Shown piece by piece: positions 21,302-32,469 of a stretch of DNA of 64,000 nucleotides. The notes beneath the pieces are model-generated. The model ran no database searches. It had not been told where the DNA came from and was given only the letters and a program-made list of their open reading frames with translations. Origin of the DNA: Bimuria novae-zelandiae CBS 107.79 (taxonomy: Eukaryota > Ascomycota > Dothideomycetes > Pleosporales > Didymosphaeriaceae); NCBI GenBank assembly GCA_010015655.1, contig ML976668.1, forward strand, positions 497,861-561,860. The letters run 5' to 3'. The translations under genes and the position numbers were made by a program. Position 1 is the stretch's first letter, and every line of letters begins with the position of its first letter.

Positions 21302-22233
21302 TCACTCAACAACAAACTCCCCCACCCCATCTCCATCACCCTCAAATTGGCACTCACAATAACACTCATGCTCTTCATCCACCTCATGATAATCCCTCAA
21401 CTTCAACACGTCCTCCCTGCCACCCCGCACCTCCTCATGCACCCTCCTTCTTTCCTCAAACCTCTTCAAGAACCCCTCGGGGAACTTCTCGGTTGCAAAG
21501 CGCACCCAATTGTACCGCTTGTAGTACAAATCGATGAAGAAGTCTTGTAGATTTGTCTCGAAGGGTTCCTGCAGATTAGTCTCGTGGCGTGGCTTGACGG
21601 AGAAAGCTCGCTCTAGGTGTTGTAGGGTTGGCAGCATGCCCTCGGGCTTGAAGTAGTTGAAGAGGAAGGATAGCGCTTGGTCAACGAGCTGCTTCGCGTC
21701 AAGGTTGAAGCCGATGTCGTAGAGCGCGATGGCTACGTCACAGGAAAGGGATGAGGTTTCGGAGCCGTGGGCGCCCATAATAATTAGGGAATCTGAGTCT
21801 TCGTGTCTGTCGACGAGATTATCGCAGTCCAAGGCGTCGGTTTCGAAAAGCCAGCTCAGGTCGGGAGTGTGAAGCCAAGTGATGAAGATGGAGGTTACTA
21901 GCCACGAGTCGCTAAGAGTGTGCGGGCAGTTCGGGCAAGTGTTGTGGGGCTGCGAGCCCGGTTGGTGGTTCAGCTCCGTACGCCATCCTTCGCAGTGTTC
22001 GTCGAGGAGGCCCTCGTGGACGGGATAGTATGTCTTGCCGGCTTTGAGGATGATGAGGGCGGGGGCGGTGGCGCTGTTTTTAGTTAGCTGAAGTTTAAAG
22101 ATGAAGGATTAATACTATATTACTATGAAGGAAACCTGCTCTTTAGGTTCCCTGTGGTGTCTGCCTTCGGTACAAGTGTGCCACGAGAAAGTAGCAGGGA
22201 GTCGATGCTGTCCGGTGGTGCGTAGTCGGCCAT
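21302..22233 (-). CDS. BTB/POZ-like domain protein, family copy 4 (apparently intact)
   Basis: Exon 2 (21302-22073) is open throughout and carries the family order: ALIILKAGKTYYPVHEGLL (BTB start), DEHCEGWRTEL, CPNCPHTLSDSW, TSIFITWLHTPDLSW, SCDVAIALYDIGFNLDAKQL, FFIDLYYKRYNW and the C-terminal KLRDYHEVDEEHECYCECQ...EFVVE. The acceptor aaaaacag follows a gctaac branch site. Exon 1 is less sure: ATG 22233 to 22136, then a weak GTTTCC donor in the right phase, gives 289 aa. It lacks the KRKF mark of the other copies, so the true first exon may differ. No frameshift or stop is seen in the main exon. Confidence 0.72.
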
Positions 22234-22749
22234 ATTGCAGCAGTTATGGCTTCCTATCCTGGATATCAGCAACAGGCGTTGGACCCAAGAATAGCACTGG
22301 CTTACTGTAGGCTGCCAGCTATGTATATACTGTAGGCAACTTCATCACAAGGTGCAATTGCGATAGGAAGTAAAGAGGAATATTTTCATACTAGCTACCA
22401 GAGTGACGAGAGGGGATGTGGTAGAGCATTACAGAAATGAAATTTTCTGTAGGGAATACTTTTATACTGTTGAATTGGGGCATAGAATGACACTCTCCTC
22501 TAAGTGTAGTTGATGCCTGCGAAATCATCAAGCACAATCGCCATGAAGAAGCCTATGCCCGGTCCTGGCGTCTCGCCTCTTTCGGGTCCATGCCAATGTC
22601 ATAGAAAAATTGCTCCCGTGTTCCTTCGAGTGATCCATACTAGATATTTTTCCACGATCCAACTGTTTCACGATACCTCCATCAGGTCGATTCCAATGTG
22701 GTGTTCGACTTGCGCTTGTACCAAACGGATAGGTGGCCTGCGACTTTGC
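22234..22749. other. Intergenic between BTB-like copies 4 and 5
   Basis: Copy 4 promoter (tatatac on the minus strand near 22324) and copy 5 3' flank. No gene was recognised. Confidence 0.5.
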
Positions 22750-23567
22750 TCATTTGATGATGAATTCGTCACCGGCGTCGAGGTCCTTGCATGAACAGGT
22801 CTTGTCATGCAGAGGGGATTTGATGTGGTACTGCGACAGCCTCAAGGGATCCTGGATCAATCGTCCAGCCGTACTGTGCTCGCATGCGCCTCGGAGGAAT
22901 TCAAAAAGATAATCCTTGTCGAAATCTACGCAGGCCGACCACCTCAAAGGTTTCGTGCACCGCTTAAGAAACACGTCATACATGAAACTATGAAGACCTT
23001 CTTTCAAGTGGCATCCTAGGCTTTGCGTCCGGGTCAGCCGGTCCTTGTCTGGAATCACGCCTTCAGGGCGATACTGGGAGAAGATGAAGGCCATCGCGTC
23101 GTTCATGTGATCTGTCATGTCCATGGACAAACCAAGCGGGTAGAGCTCTATTGCCATGCGGGTTCCCAGGGGATCTGCTTCCGGGCCCTCTTCCCAATCA
23201 GCTAGGAATTGGTTCTGACGGATCAAGGCGGAAGTCGGGAGTTCTCCGATGTGCAGTCAGTGGAGGAATCCGCGCACAGAGCACTCTCCTAAGGTCAGAT
23301 TCCCATGTGGGCAATAAGTGCATCCCTATTCGGCATGGGGACCAACCAGCAAATCGTGGTCTCTCCAGAGAGGAATGTGCGTGTCGAGGAGGGATGCATG
23401 CACCGAGAAGATTTGCTTTCTAACATTGAACTGGACTATCTCCGCGCTGTCCATGGAGCTATCAGAGCTGTCAATAGAATGCTCCTGTACATGGGGTTGC
23501 CCACTTACTAGAATGAGTACTTCCGCTTCTCTCCAGCCACCGAGGGACCGCCATTGCGATCCGCCAT
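22750..23567 (-). pseudogene. BTB/POZ-like family copy 5, two nonsense codons
   Basis: Exon 1 23509-23567 (MADRNGGPSVAGEKRKYSF, phase 2), a 41-bp intron 23468-23508 and exon 2 22750-23467 stay in one frame for 259 codons, but with TAG at 23329-23331 and TGA at 23257-23259. Homology continues through both: EIVQFNVRKQIFSVHASLL before, CTYCPHGNLTLGECSVRGF between, and LHIGELPTS then GPEADPLGTRMAIELYPLG after. Alignment with copies 3 and 4 places a tryptophan-like position at the TGA. Both stops can be explained by single C:G to T:A changes. The C-terminal LSQYHIKS...CSCKDLDAGDEFIIK is intact. Confidence 0.82.
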
Positions 23568-24127
23568 AGTCGCGTATTTGGATGGCGGATTCTGATAATA
23601 TCGATACGGAAAGCTATACGACACGTTAGTAAGCTTCATCTATCAGGAAACAGCCAGATCAAAGTACCTCGCTTGAGCCTATCGCAGCCGACTTGAAGGA
23701 GGTGTTGGGGGATGGAGAACTTCCTCTGGCGAATGTGGCTTTACACCAGGCGCCTAGGGATGAAGTGAGAGAGCCTCGCGAACGGAAGGCGCGGTGTCGT
23801 CGTGTTACTAGAGTAAGAGGGGACTGACGGAACAAAGCACTGAGAGGCCGAATGGTGAGAATCAATGAGATAATTGAATGCTAATGTACAGCCTGAGCGA
23901 GCATGACCGGACGATGTGCCCTAGCAATGTCAGTGTACCAACTCCTCCGTTGTCAAGTCGTCTTTGCCATCCCCAGTACGTGAAATCTCGACAAGCAAGC
24001 GTTCTGTATCCCGGGCGAAAGAGAGAGCCATGTTCGTAAACAACTGCCGCACCTCCACCTCCACCTCCACCTCCAAGATCCAACACCCGCGTTCCTGTCC
24101 CCTCTCACAGCACATCACCTACCGCAT
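23568..24127. other. Intergenic between BTB-like copy 5 and VTC1
   Basis: The copy 5 promoter and the 3' flank of VTC1. A cacctccacctccacctc run (about 24050-24072) is a simple hexamer repeat. No gene was recognised. Confidence 0.5.
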
Positions 24128-24569
24128 CTACTTCTTATTCTCGCTCACAACCCTGAGCACAAAATTAACAATGACGGCCGCAAACAACGCAAGCGTCAAA
24201 ACCGTCGGCCCGAAGCGATCGTCAAACCCGCCCTGCCCGCGTTGTCGTATGCTATTAGCGCGCCAATGGAACGTCATCAGCGCGTAAATCATGGCGGCCA
24301 TGGCGACGAACGTGAACAGCCCCGAAGAGATTTGTCCGATCCTGTCGCCGAAGTTGAGCAAGCCGACCGCGAGACCGCCAAGGATGACGGTGAAGTTGAG
24401 CCATGAGAGGAAGGTGCGCTCGTTGGCGAAGAAGACTTTGGGCTCGACGCGCGTGGGGAGGGCGATGCGCTTGCCTGGACACCAATTAGGTATGCCTGAA
24501 GAGGGGCGAAGGGGCATGTTTGGAGAGATGTTTACCTGGCGCAGTCTGAAGGAGAGGTTGTGTAGACAT
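24128..24569 (-). CDS. VTC1: Vacuolar transporter chaperone subunit 1 (DUF202 membrane protein)
   Basis: Exon 1 24536-24569 ([11 protein letters not shown], phase 1), intron 24475-24535 and exon 2 24128-24474 give 126 aa, the usual VTC1 length. The protein opens [20 protein letters not shown], the conserved basic entry of this family. It then has three hydrophobic spans: [37 protein letters not shown] and [21 protein letters not shown]1 is the small membrane subunit of the VTC complex, which makes polyphosphate from ATP and moves it into the vacuole. It shares a 504-bp divergent promoter with the Tctex1 gene. A CACGTG site 258 bp upstream fits phosphate control. Confidence 0.95.
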
Positions 24570-25073
24570 GGCGACTGAGTAGATAGCGAGCGACCCCGCT
24601 GTCTGGAAACGAATAGGTGATGAGTACCGCGCGGATAGCTGCTTTATTCCTGCAAAACAAACGATGGACTCGTACAAATTAATAGCCCTGTAAGATGGTG
24701 CGCGGGTGAAATGTCTGTGGTGCAATCGCGTAGGCCAAAGTTTTGGAGGTGGAGTATCGACTATCAAGCAAAGCTTGTTCCCGGCAGCTCCTAGCTTCCC
24801 TGCGCGTCACAGCCAATCAATACCGCCACGTGATCATGTCCCGCTTTCGGCCAGCCTTGCGATTTTTCATCTCGACCGCGCCGCTACCCGCCGGGGACGT
24901 GCGTGGAGGAAAGACGGCGCTGATTCAAGCGTCTGTGCGGCGTGAGCCTGTCTCGGCGGCGCTTTGTTGGCGAAAAACACCGGACGTAAACACTACACCT
25001 GGCGACATTAATACGTACACTACGCACATCATTTCCTCTTGCAAATCCCTAAAACCGCCTCATCGCATTCACA
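24570..25073. promoter_or_regulatory. Divergent promoter, VTC1 / Tctex1 light chain
   Basis: This 504-bp region between two divergent starts contains a CCAAT box (24813-24817) and a CACGTG E-box (24827-24832). No reading frame of interest. Confidence 0.6.
24827..24832. promoter_or_regulatory. CACGTG E-box (possible PHO-type site)
   Basis: The palindrome CACGTG lies 258 bp upstream of VTC1. In yeast, Pho4 activates VTC genes through CACGTG, and NUC-1 is the Neurospora counterpart. Use here is inferred. Confidence 0.45.
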
Positions 25074-25879
25074 ATGGCTGTATGTTTCCGAGAACGTTGT
25101 TGGGAAAGCGCGATGCTGACAGAAACCGCAGTCTCCCCTCCCCACAGACGAGCTCCAGCAGATCGTGCAGAGCGTACGCACGCCGGTTTCCTTCACTTAC
25201 ACCACGCTGATAAGGATGTAGACCATCGAGACCGCCCTCGGCTCAGCAGAGAAATACGAGCACGAGAAAGTTGCTGAGTGGAATACCAACATCATCGTAG
25301 GGACCCCTATCCCAATCATTCATCCCATCTGCGTCCAGGAGCGCTCACGCGACATCCTTTTATACAACTCCCGCTCGCATAGACTCACACATTCTCCTCA
25401 TCACTCCGGCTAGTATACGACATACTAACACTCCGCCCAGAACACCCTCCTAAAGACCCTCATCGAAAAGACGACCCCCAAATCCGAAGACGAGTCAAAA
25501 CCCTCTCAACCCGCCTGTACGTACCTCCCGCATACATCCCGTACTTGACCTCAATTTCTTCTCTTCGGAAATCGGTCCGCACATCGACTGCCTCGCTCTC
25601 CCCAGACTCCTACGGAAACCACCCTCCGCTCCTCTTCCAGCCCAGTCTCAATCCCAGAGTTCCAGCTAATTCCCACCAGACAAATACATCGCCCACAGCA
25701 CGATAATCCAACACCCCGGGTCCCCCTCAGAAGCCGGCACCGCCGGCCGCCGCGGCATGCACAGCGCCGTGGGCGCCTTCTGGAACACGGACAAGGACGG
25801 CACCTTCAGCTACAAGTGGGACGGCGCCGAGAAGAAGGGCATGGACGTCGTCGTTAGCGTGAACTGGATCGGCATTTAG
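25074..25879 (+). CDS. Tctex1-type dynein light chain (DYNLT family), five exons
   Basis: Exons 25074-25079, 25123-25173, 25222-25296, 25441-25516 and 25680-25879 join in frame to 135 aa. The protein starts MAKPQSPLPTDELQQIVQS, continues TIETALGSAEKYEHEKVAEW and NTLLKTLIEKTTPK, and ends with the family core KYIAHSTIIQHPG...RRGMHSAVGAFWN and GMDVVVSVNWIGI. Tctex1 light chains bind the dynein intermediate chain and link cargo to the cytoplasmic dynein motor. The first exon is only six bases (ATGGCT), followed by a 43-bp intron; all four introns have GT/AG ends. No truncation is seen. Confidence 0.93.
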
Positions 25880-26509
25880 GTGCCTCCTTCATATAAGCCG
25901 GAGCGAGGACTACGGCTAAAAAGAGCTTGAGGCAGATGAAAGCATGGCATGGACGGGGTGTTCAGGAGCATTTAGGTTCTGCACATAGCGAATTGGATCG
26001 AATTGGATTGCGTGTTTCCACCACTCACTTATTCACTCGCGATATAAATGGGAGGAGAACGCATACGAGGTGCCAATATCATTCATTGCTACGCGCGAAC
26101 CACAGCAACACCTATCTATCCACCTCCGACTGCCAAAGCAGCCACGCCCTCTTGCACATGCATGCAAGACCCAATCTTGTGGACGCCCAAAAGCGGGCCA
26201 TTAGCTAAAACCATCCAAACATAACGCCAGTTCCCTTTCTCTATGAGTTCGAAACCACACCTGCTCATGAACGCCAATGTTGAAGGCGCTCGCATACTAC
26301 AAAGGATATTGAATCCCATTGACCACCCCCAGGTCCCCGATGCAGGTACAGGTTGAACTACTTTTTGGTATCATAAACACATTAGACACATTACAACGCA
26401 GCTAGTGTGGCTGCTCGCCCACCCCAGAGGGCTAGAAATGAGAGAGTAAGGCCTCTACCTTGGTAGTCCTGGGTAAGGCAGGGCTCTCGAGGCTTTTTGG
26501 CGCAAGCGC
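25880..26509. other. Intergenic, convergent 3' flanks
   Basis: 3' ends of the Tctex1 gene (plus) and MET6 (minus). No gene was seen; short open frames look random. Confidence 0.55.
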
Positions 26510-28961
26510 TTAGGCGTGCTGCTCACGGAAGAATTTGGCGGCGTTGACCATGTTGGTGAGCGCGGCCTTGGTCTCCTTCCACTGGCGGGTCTTGAGACCG
26601 CAATCAGGGTTGATCCAGAGCTGCTCGGGCTTGAGCCACTGGAGCATCTCGCCGATGCGGTCCTTCATCTCTTGCTCCGCGGGCACACGCGGGGAGTGGA
26701 TGTCGTAGACACCAGGACCGATGTGGCGGGGGTATTCCTTGTCCTCGAAAACCTTGAGGAGCTTGGCGTCGCTCTTGGAGTTCTCAATGGAGAGAACGTC
26801 GGCGTCAAGCGCAGCGATGGCGTGGAAGAAGTCCTGGAACTCGGAGTAACAGAAGTGAGAGTGGATCTGGGTGGAGTCCTTGATTCCAGCAGCGGAGAGC
26901 TTGAAGGCGTCAACAGCCCAAGAGAGGTACTTCTCACGCTCCTCGCCGGCGCGGAGGGGAAGACCCTCACGGAGAGCAGGCTCGTCGATCTGGATGACGA
27001 AGACACCAGCAGCCTCGAGGTCAACGACCTCGTCACGGATAGCAAGGGCAAGCTGCTGAGCCTGGACGGACTGGTGCACATCGTCACGGGGGAAGGACCA
27101 TCGGAGGCAAGTGATCGGGCCAGTAAGCATACCCTTCATGGGCTTCTTGGAGATGGAAGCGGCGTACTTGGACTCCTTGACGGTCATAGCAGCAGGGCGG
27201 GAGATGTCACCGACGACAATCGGGGGACGGACGCAACGGGATCCGTAGGACTGGACCCAGCCGTTGGTTGTGAAGGTATAACCGTCCAGGCGCTCACCAA
27301 AGTACTGCACCATGTCGTTACGCTCAGGCTCACCGTGGACGAGGACATCAAGGTCGAGCTCTTCCTGGATGCGAACAACCTCCTCGATCTCCTTCTCGAT
27401 GAAGCGCTCGTACTCCTCAGCGGTGATCTCACCCTTGGTGAACTTGTTACGCTGGACACGGATCTCCTTGGTCTGGGGGAAAGATCCGATGGTGGTGGTG
27501 GGGAATATGGGGAGCTTGAGGTGGGTCTTCTGGGCAGCGAGACGCTGAGGGAAAGGAGACTGGCGCTCGTGGTCCTGAGGTTTGACGGCGGCCTGGCGGT
27601 CCTTGACGGCCTTGTTGTTGGTGCGCTTGGAGGTGGCGCGAGACTCCATGGACTTGGCGTTAGACTCAAGAGCCTCACGTACAGCAGCGGGGCCATCGGT
27701 GACAGCCTTGGCGATCACGGTGACCTCAGAGACCTTCTGGACGGCGAAGGAGAACCAGTCAGCAACCTCAGGGTCGAGCTTCTTCTCAGCTTCGAGGGAG
27801 TGAGGGGTGTGGAGGAGGGAGCTGGAGGTGGCGACGATGACACGGTCCTTGCCGAGCTTCTGAATAGCGGTCTCCACGATCTCGATGGCGCGCTTGAAGT
27901 TGGTCTTCCAGATGTTACGGCCGTCGACAACACCGGCGGAGAGGATCTGGCTGGAGCCGAGCTTGCCAGCGACAGCCTCGAGCTGCTCTGGGTTGCGGAC
28001 AAGGTCGACGTGGATACCGTAGACGCTCTGGAGGCTGGGGAAGACATCGAAGTTGTGGACAACGTCACCGAAGTAGGTGGCGAGGACGATCTTAGGAAGA
28101 CCGCTGGCAGTGAGCGCCTCGTAGGCAGGCTTGAAGGCATCCTTGACCTTCTGGGGGAGGTCCTGGACGAGGACGGGCTCGTCAATCTGGACGGTCTCGG
28201 CGCCAGCCTCCTTGAGCTTCTTCAGGAGCTCTACGTATACGGGGACGAGCTTGTTTAGGAGCGAGATGGGGTCGACGGACTGGCCACGGTCGGCCTTACC
28301 GAGGTGAAGGAAGGAGACGGGACCGACGAGGACGGGGCGGGTGGCGATGCCGGCCTCCTTGGCCTCGAGGAACTCGCGGATGGGCTTGGGGTCAGAGGAG
28401 AGGGTGAAGGTCTGGTTGTCCTGGAGGGTGGGCTTGACGTAGTGGTAGTTGGAGTCGAACCACTTGACCATCTCGAGGGCGGGGACATCGACACCATCCT
28501 TCTGGTGGCCACGGCCCATCGCGAAGTACTCATCGAGAGGGTCGAGCTTGTTCTTGGAGTAGCGCTCCGGGATGGCCTATTACGGTCAGCGAGTGGCACG
28601 GTAAGCGTGTTTGCCCAGTATGCACTTTGCATGGGCTGATTGATCTAGCTTGGATGCCGTTGAGCGACATCTTTTCTCAATCGGCGTCTGCATTGTGCAT
28701 ATAGGAAAACATGGGCGAGCTGTAGCATACGTTGAAGAGCTGGATGTGGTCGAGAAGGTGGTCGTAGAAGGCGAAGTCGTTGCTAGGGATAACGTCGACA
28801 CCAGCATCCTTCTGGATCTGCCAGTGAGCAAGACGCAGGCGCTTGGCCTCCTTGATCAGCTCATCCCGCGAGAGCTTGTCGGCCCAGTATGCCTCGTTGG
28901 CCTTCTTCAGGTCACGGTTCGCACCCATGCGGGGGAAACCGAGCACTGATGACTGCACCAT
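26510..28961 (-). CDS. MET6: Cobalamin-independent methionine synthase (MetE type)
   Basis: Exon 1 28731-28961 (77 codons, phase 0), intron 28577-28730 (GTATGC...AATAG) and exon 2 26510-28576 give 765 aa, the family length. The N-terminus has SSVLGFPRMGANRDLKKA. The C-terminal catalytic half has the zinc ligands in IHSHFCYSEF (His and Cys) and NPDCGLKTR (Cys), plus the MLTGPITCLRWSF loop. The enzyme transfers the methyl group from 5-methyl-tetrahydropteroyl-polyglutamate to homocysteine in the cytosol, the last step of methionine synthesis. Codon use is strongly biased to G/C-ending codons, as expected of a highly expressed gene. A long antisense open frame over it is a by-product of that bias. 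Confidence 0.98.
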
Positions 28962-30465
28962 GGTGATGGCGGGGTCTGTGTGTGGTAATCTGGGGTGTCT
29001 AAGACGAGACTGATCGGAAAGAGCAATTGAAAGGAAAGATGCTCAACAGAAAGGTTGGTGTAGGAGGAAGGGACGACAGGAGAAGAGGACCCGGGATGAG
29101 CACAGCATAGGAAGGGCGGTGTCGTGCTTTTCTACTTTTTCTTTCCAGCTGGCGCGCGAGTGGTGGTGGTACCCCGCCAATGAAGCACTGACACCCCTGC
29201 GCCCCGAGCTACAGAACCGCCGGAGGCCGAGAGGGTCCAGAGGTCTCAATGCCAACACCTGAACCGTCGGCTTTGCAACAACACTGCCGTAACGACGCAG
29301 ACGTACTCACGCCGGCTATCTCGATGAGCCGACATCTTCTGGTCACCTATTCTTTTGACTTGGTCAGGCAAATAGCACGGTCATAATATTCTGCTTGCTC
29401 CAGTCGGAGCTCCAAACAACAACTCGCTTTGCTACGGAGGATTTTCCGCCGATTTCGGAGACATTTCACTCCAGCTGCGACAATGTGTGTAGGGCGTGAC
29501 TATGATTGACAAGTCGGACCATCGCCTGAAGTGCTAGAGTCGGTGGGTTTTCGAGGACACCCATGCAACCGCAACATGCACCAACAACAGCTTGGAGGCG
29601 CCATCACGTTGGAGGGGCGCTGAGAAGCTGCCGCTGACCACCCGGTGCGATTGTCCAACGTGCATCCCGCGCGTGTAGGATTGGGCGACGCACTCGGACT
29701 CCGTGCTGTCATCTCAAGCGGCCTCACTCGATAGGTCGCAGCCTACAACATGTTCGCTGGAGACAGCAAAACCTACGTGAAAGCCAGCAAGGGTCGCGAC
29801 TGCAAGGTTTTCCGCTACTGCAGTTGTTCCATCCTCGACGCGCACCAATGTCGGTGTTTGCCAGACACCTTTCCTAGCCTGGAGTCGTCTACGGATTTCT
29901 CCAAATGCCCTCATCACCAGCCACTCGATGTTCGGTTCTCATGTACTGAGCACGCAAGGGTGCGCTGATAAAGCTGACCGAAGTCCCGTTCATATACTAA
30001 GCCGACCTGTTTGTCATTCTTCAAGGCCGGCAATGCCCCAGCTCCAGCACCGTGACTCCGTCCCCCTCCGCCTGCCAGAGTTCACGATACTTCTTTCACG
30101 TTTCCAAAGAAAGAAAAAGAGCCCGTCCAGTCGGCCACCGCACGGTATGTCCTGGGGCACTTGGGCTACCAGGCAAAGCGAGAGCGGCAACTCGGCAGCA
30201 TAACCTATGAAGGAACTCGTGCTTGCTGCGGCTCCTTCGAGACGGACATATCTCCATTACCCTACAAGCGACCATGTTTTGTTGCACAATTCAAAATAGC
30301 AGGCTGGGACGGAGAAACTGGGCGGAGAATCTAGAAGCCGGACTCCACAGCTACCCCTCCATGACACTAGATACCCCGCCATAACAGTGCGAAGACTCTG
30401 AGGACAACACGAGCTTTCTCCTGAGATTTTCTGACCCTTATCTTCTTTTGACCCGAGCTTTCATT
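28962..30465. other. Divergent intergenic region, MET6 / SDR
   Basis: This 1.5-kb region holds the MET6 promoter with a pyrimidine-rich leader (29000-29150 on the minus strand) and the upstream region of the SDR gene. No convincing gene was seen. Confidence 0.5.
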
Positions 30466-31534
30466 ATGTCTAGGCCCGAGCATACGCGGACTTACTCAAC
30501 TAACCTGACCAGTGGTTCTGGATCGCGCGCACTGGAAGGGCGTGTTGGTATTATTACTGGGGCAAGCAGGGGTACGTTCCTCTCCCATCTTTCGGTACAT
30601 TGCTTGCACATGTGAGGCAACATGAGAGCGCCAGTACTGTTGGTGTTGGTTTAATGTCGTCTGCTCACTCTCAGTATAGGCATTGGTGCCGCTATTGCAC
30701 GTAATCTTGCCAGCAAGGGCTGCAGCCTCGTTCTCAATTATACCTCCGATTCGTCTGAGAAGCTCACCCAGGAGCTCGCCGAAGAGCTGCAATCCCAGCA
30801 TGGCGTCCAGGCCGTCATCGTGCAGGCGAACGTAGGTGATGAGAACGGACCGAAGCACATTGTGGAAGTTGCGAAGAACAAATTCTCTCATCAGAAGACC
30901 GGAAAGTTCCAGCTCGATGTCATCATCAACAATGCTGGCGTCGCTGGCAACAACCGGATCGAGACGGTAAACTGCGAGGACTTTGCGCGGCAATACAACA
31001 TCAATGTGCGAGGGCCGCTCTTACTATTACAGGCCGCCCTGCCCTATCTGCCCAACGATCGATCCGGCCGTATCGTGAACCTTTCGTCTGTCAGCTCTTC
31101 GCTCGGTTACATCAGCCAGAGCGTCTATGGGGGTACTAAGGCTGCTCTTGAAGCCATGACGCGGACGTGGTCTCGCGAACTTGCTGAGCGCGCAACGGTC
31201 AACTCGGTCAACCCAGGTGAGTTGTGCCCGTGCGAAACCAGATGCTGAGCGTCTTTTTGCTAAGCACACAGCAGGACCCGTCGCGACGGATATGTACGGC
31301 ACAAATGACGAGTCCTTTATCAACTTTAACCGGCCGTTCCTGCAAAGCACGCCTTTGGCTGCGCCGAGGAAGGAGTTCGAGGGTGACAAGACGGACTACT
31401 ACGTATCGGTTGGTGGCCGTCCGGCTTACTCTGAAGAAGTAGCGGGTGTCGTGGGGATGCTCTGCCTGCCCGAAGCGGGATGGACAACGGGCAGCGTTAT
31501 CTGCGCAAATGGAGGTATGGTGTTCAGCTCCTAG
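30466..31534 (+). CDS. Short-chain dehydrogenase/reductase, FabG-like
   Basis: Exons 30466-30571, 30680-31216 and 31275-31534 give 300 aa. An N-terminal tail (MSRPEHTRTYSTNLTSGSGS) precedes the Rossmann fold with the NAD(P) motif TGASRGIG, split by intron 1. This is followed by NNAGVAG, the serine strand IVNLSSVSSS, and the catalytic YxxxK as VYGGTKAALE. The C-terminus holds GPVATDMYG and GSVICANGGM, typical of classical SDRs. The fold and active site suggest an active NAD(P)H-dependent carbonyl reductase or alcohol dehydrogenase; the substrate cannot be read from the sequence. Introns 1 and 2 are 108 and 58 bp. Confidence 0.92.
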
Positions 31535-32469
31535 AGGCACCAGCGGACTGCATGCGGCTTAAAAGTAGTTGGAGAGGCGAATGTGAAGCAAGTAGCCTTT
31601 CGATTTCGCGCTCATGTTAGGACATCATGTTCTGACGGAAGCATGAGACAAAATGGACGTGATTTTCGCGTTGTCCACACACCGGTGCCATGGAACGGTG
31701 CCCGCTAGACGCAGCTTGTTACTTCGCCGGACCTTGCAATAATCATTGCAACCTGGTACGGAAGACTGTAGTCGGTCCTCAGAGAACGTGCACATGCAAC
31801 GCTTGCTGCTGTCTGTGGGAGCTGTGGGTGTTGATACCTAGGTGGAGGTGGGGGTCCACTTGGCACGCGCCTGGTGTTACCCACCCAACCTCCTCCCTGC
31901 CTTGTTCATACCTACCATTAACACGGAAATGAAATCACCGTTATCATCTGAGATCTCACCAAACGTGCCGCTCTTGCGCACCTGGCCACGGCTGGACCCG
32001 GGTACGATACTTTTTCCTGCTCAGCGACGGCGGGGCGCAAAGCCAAGCGAACGGTTGCCGTGGGCAACAGGTGTTTGTCCGTGCGGCATGTCGAATGATT
32101 GCTGCGGTTGGGGCTAGGCTACACGCGCTGCATTCCAGGGCTCTGTCCCGTGTTAATACGATTGGTTTGGGCATCTTGTCGTGTGGCTTACAGGTGGACT
32201 CGGCGCCTATATGATTTTGCGCGTAATCGGTGGCTGGACCTGTTTACAGACCCAACGACCCACCTCCCTCTGCAACCGTGCATGAACTGCGGGTCGGCGG
32301 ATACCCCTCGTCTTTTGTCACTCCTCTCCCCAGCTTCGTGTCCACGTCAAGCGTTGTGTGCTACGCTGTCCCGCAAACTCACCCAGCGAGTCTGTTCCAT
32401 GGAGGGGAGAGCAAGACCCACGGGCTGAAGGTCCTCGACACGCTCGCCAACGACACGCCATTCACCACC
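31535..32469. other. Intergenic, SDR to kelch membrane protein
   Basis: The kelch frame stays open upstream to 32230, but the signal peptide and a good start context (caccATGc) sit at 32470. The rest is 3' flank and promoter; no separate gene was seen. Confidence 0.5.

Noticed and set aside
24045..24075. Short hexamer array that might suggest a CRISPR-like or regulatory repeat
   Set aside because: It is a simple cacctc run without spacers, in a eukaryotic genome.
26516..28258. 580-codon open frame antisense to MET6
   Set aside because: A mirror of the strong G/C-ending codon bias of MET6. It is acidic and Leu/Gly/Glu-repetitive, with no domain.
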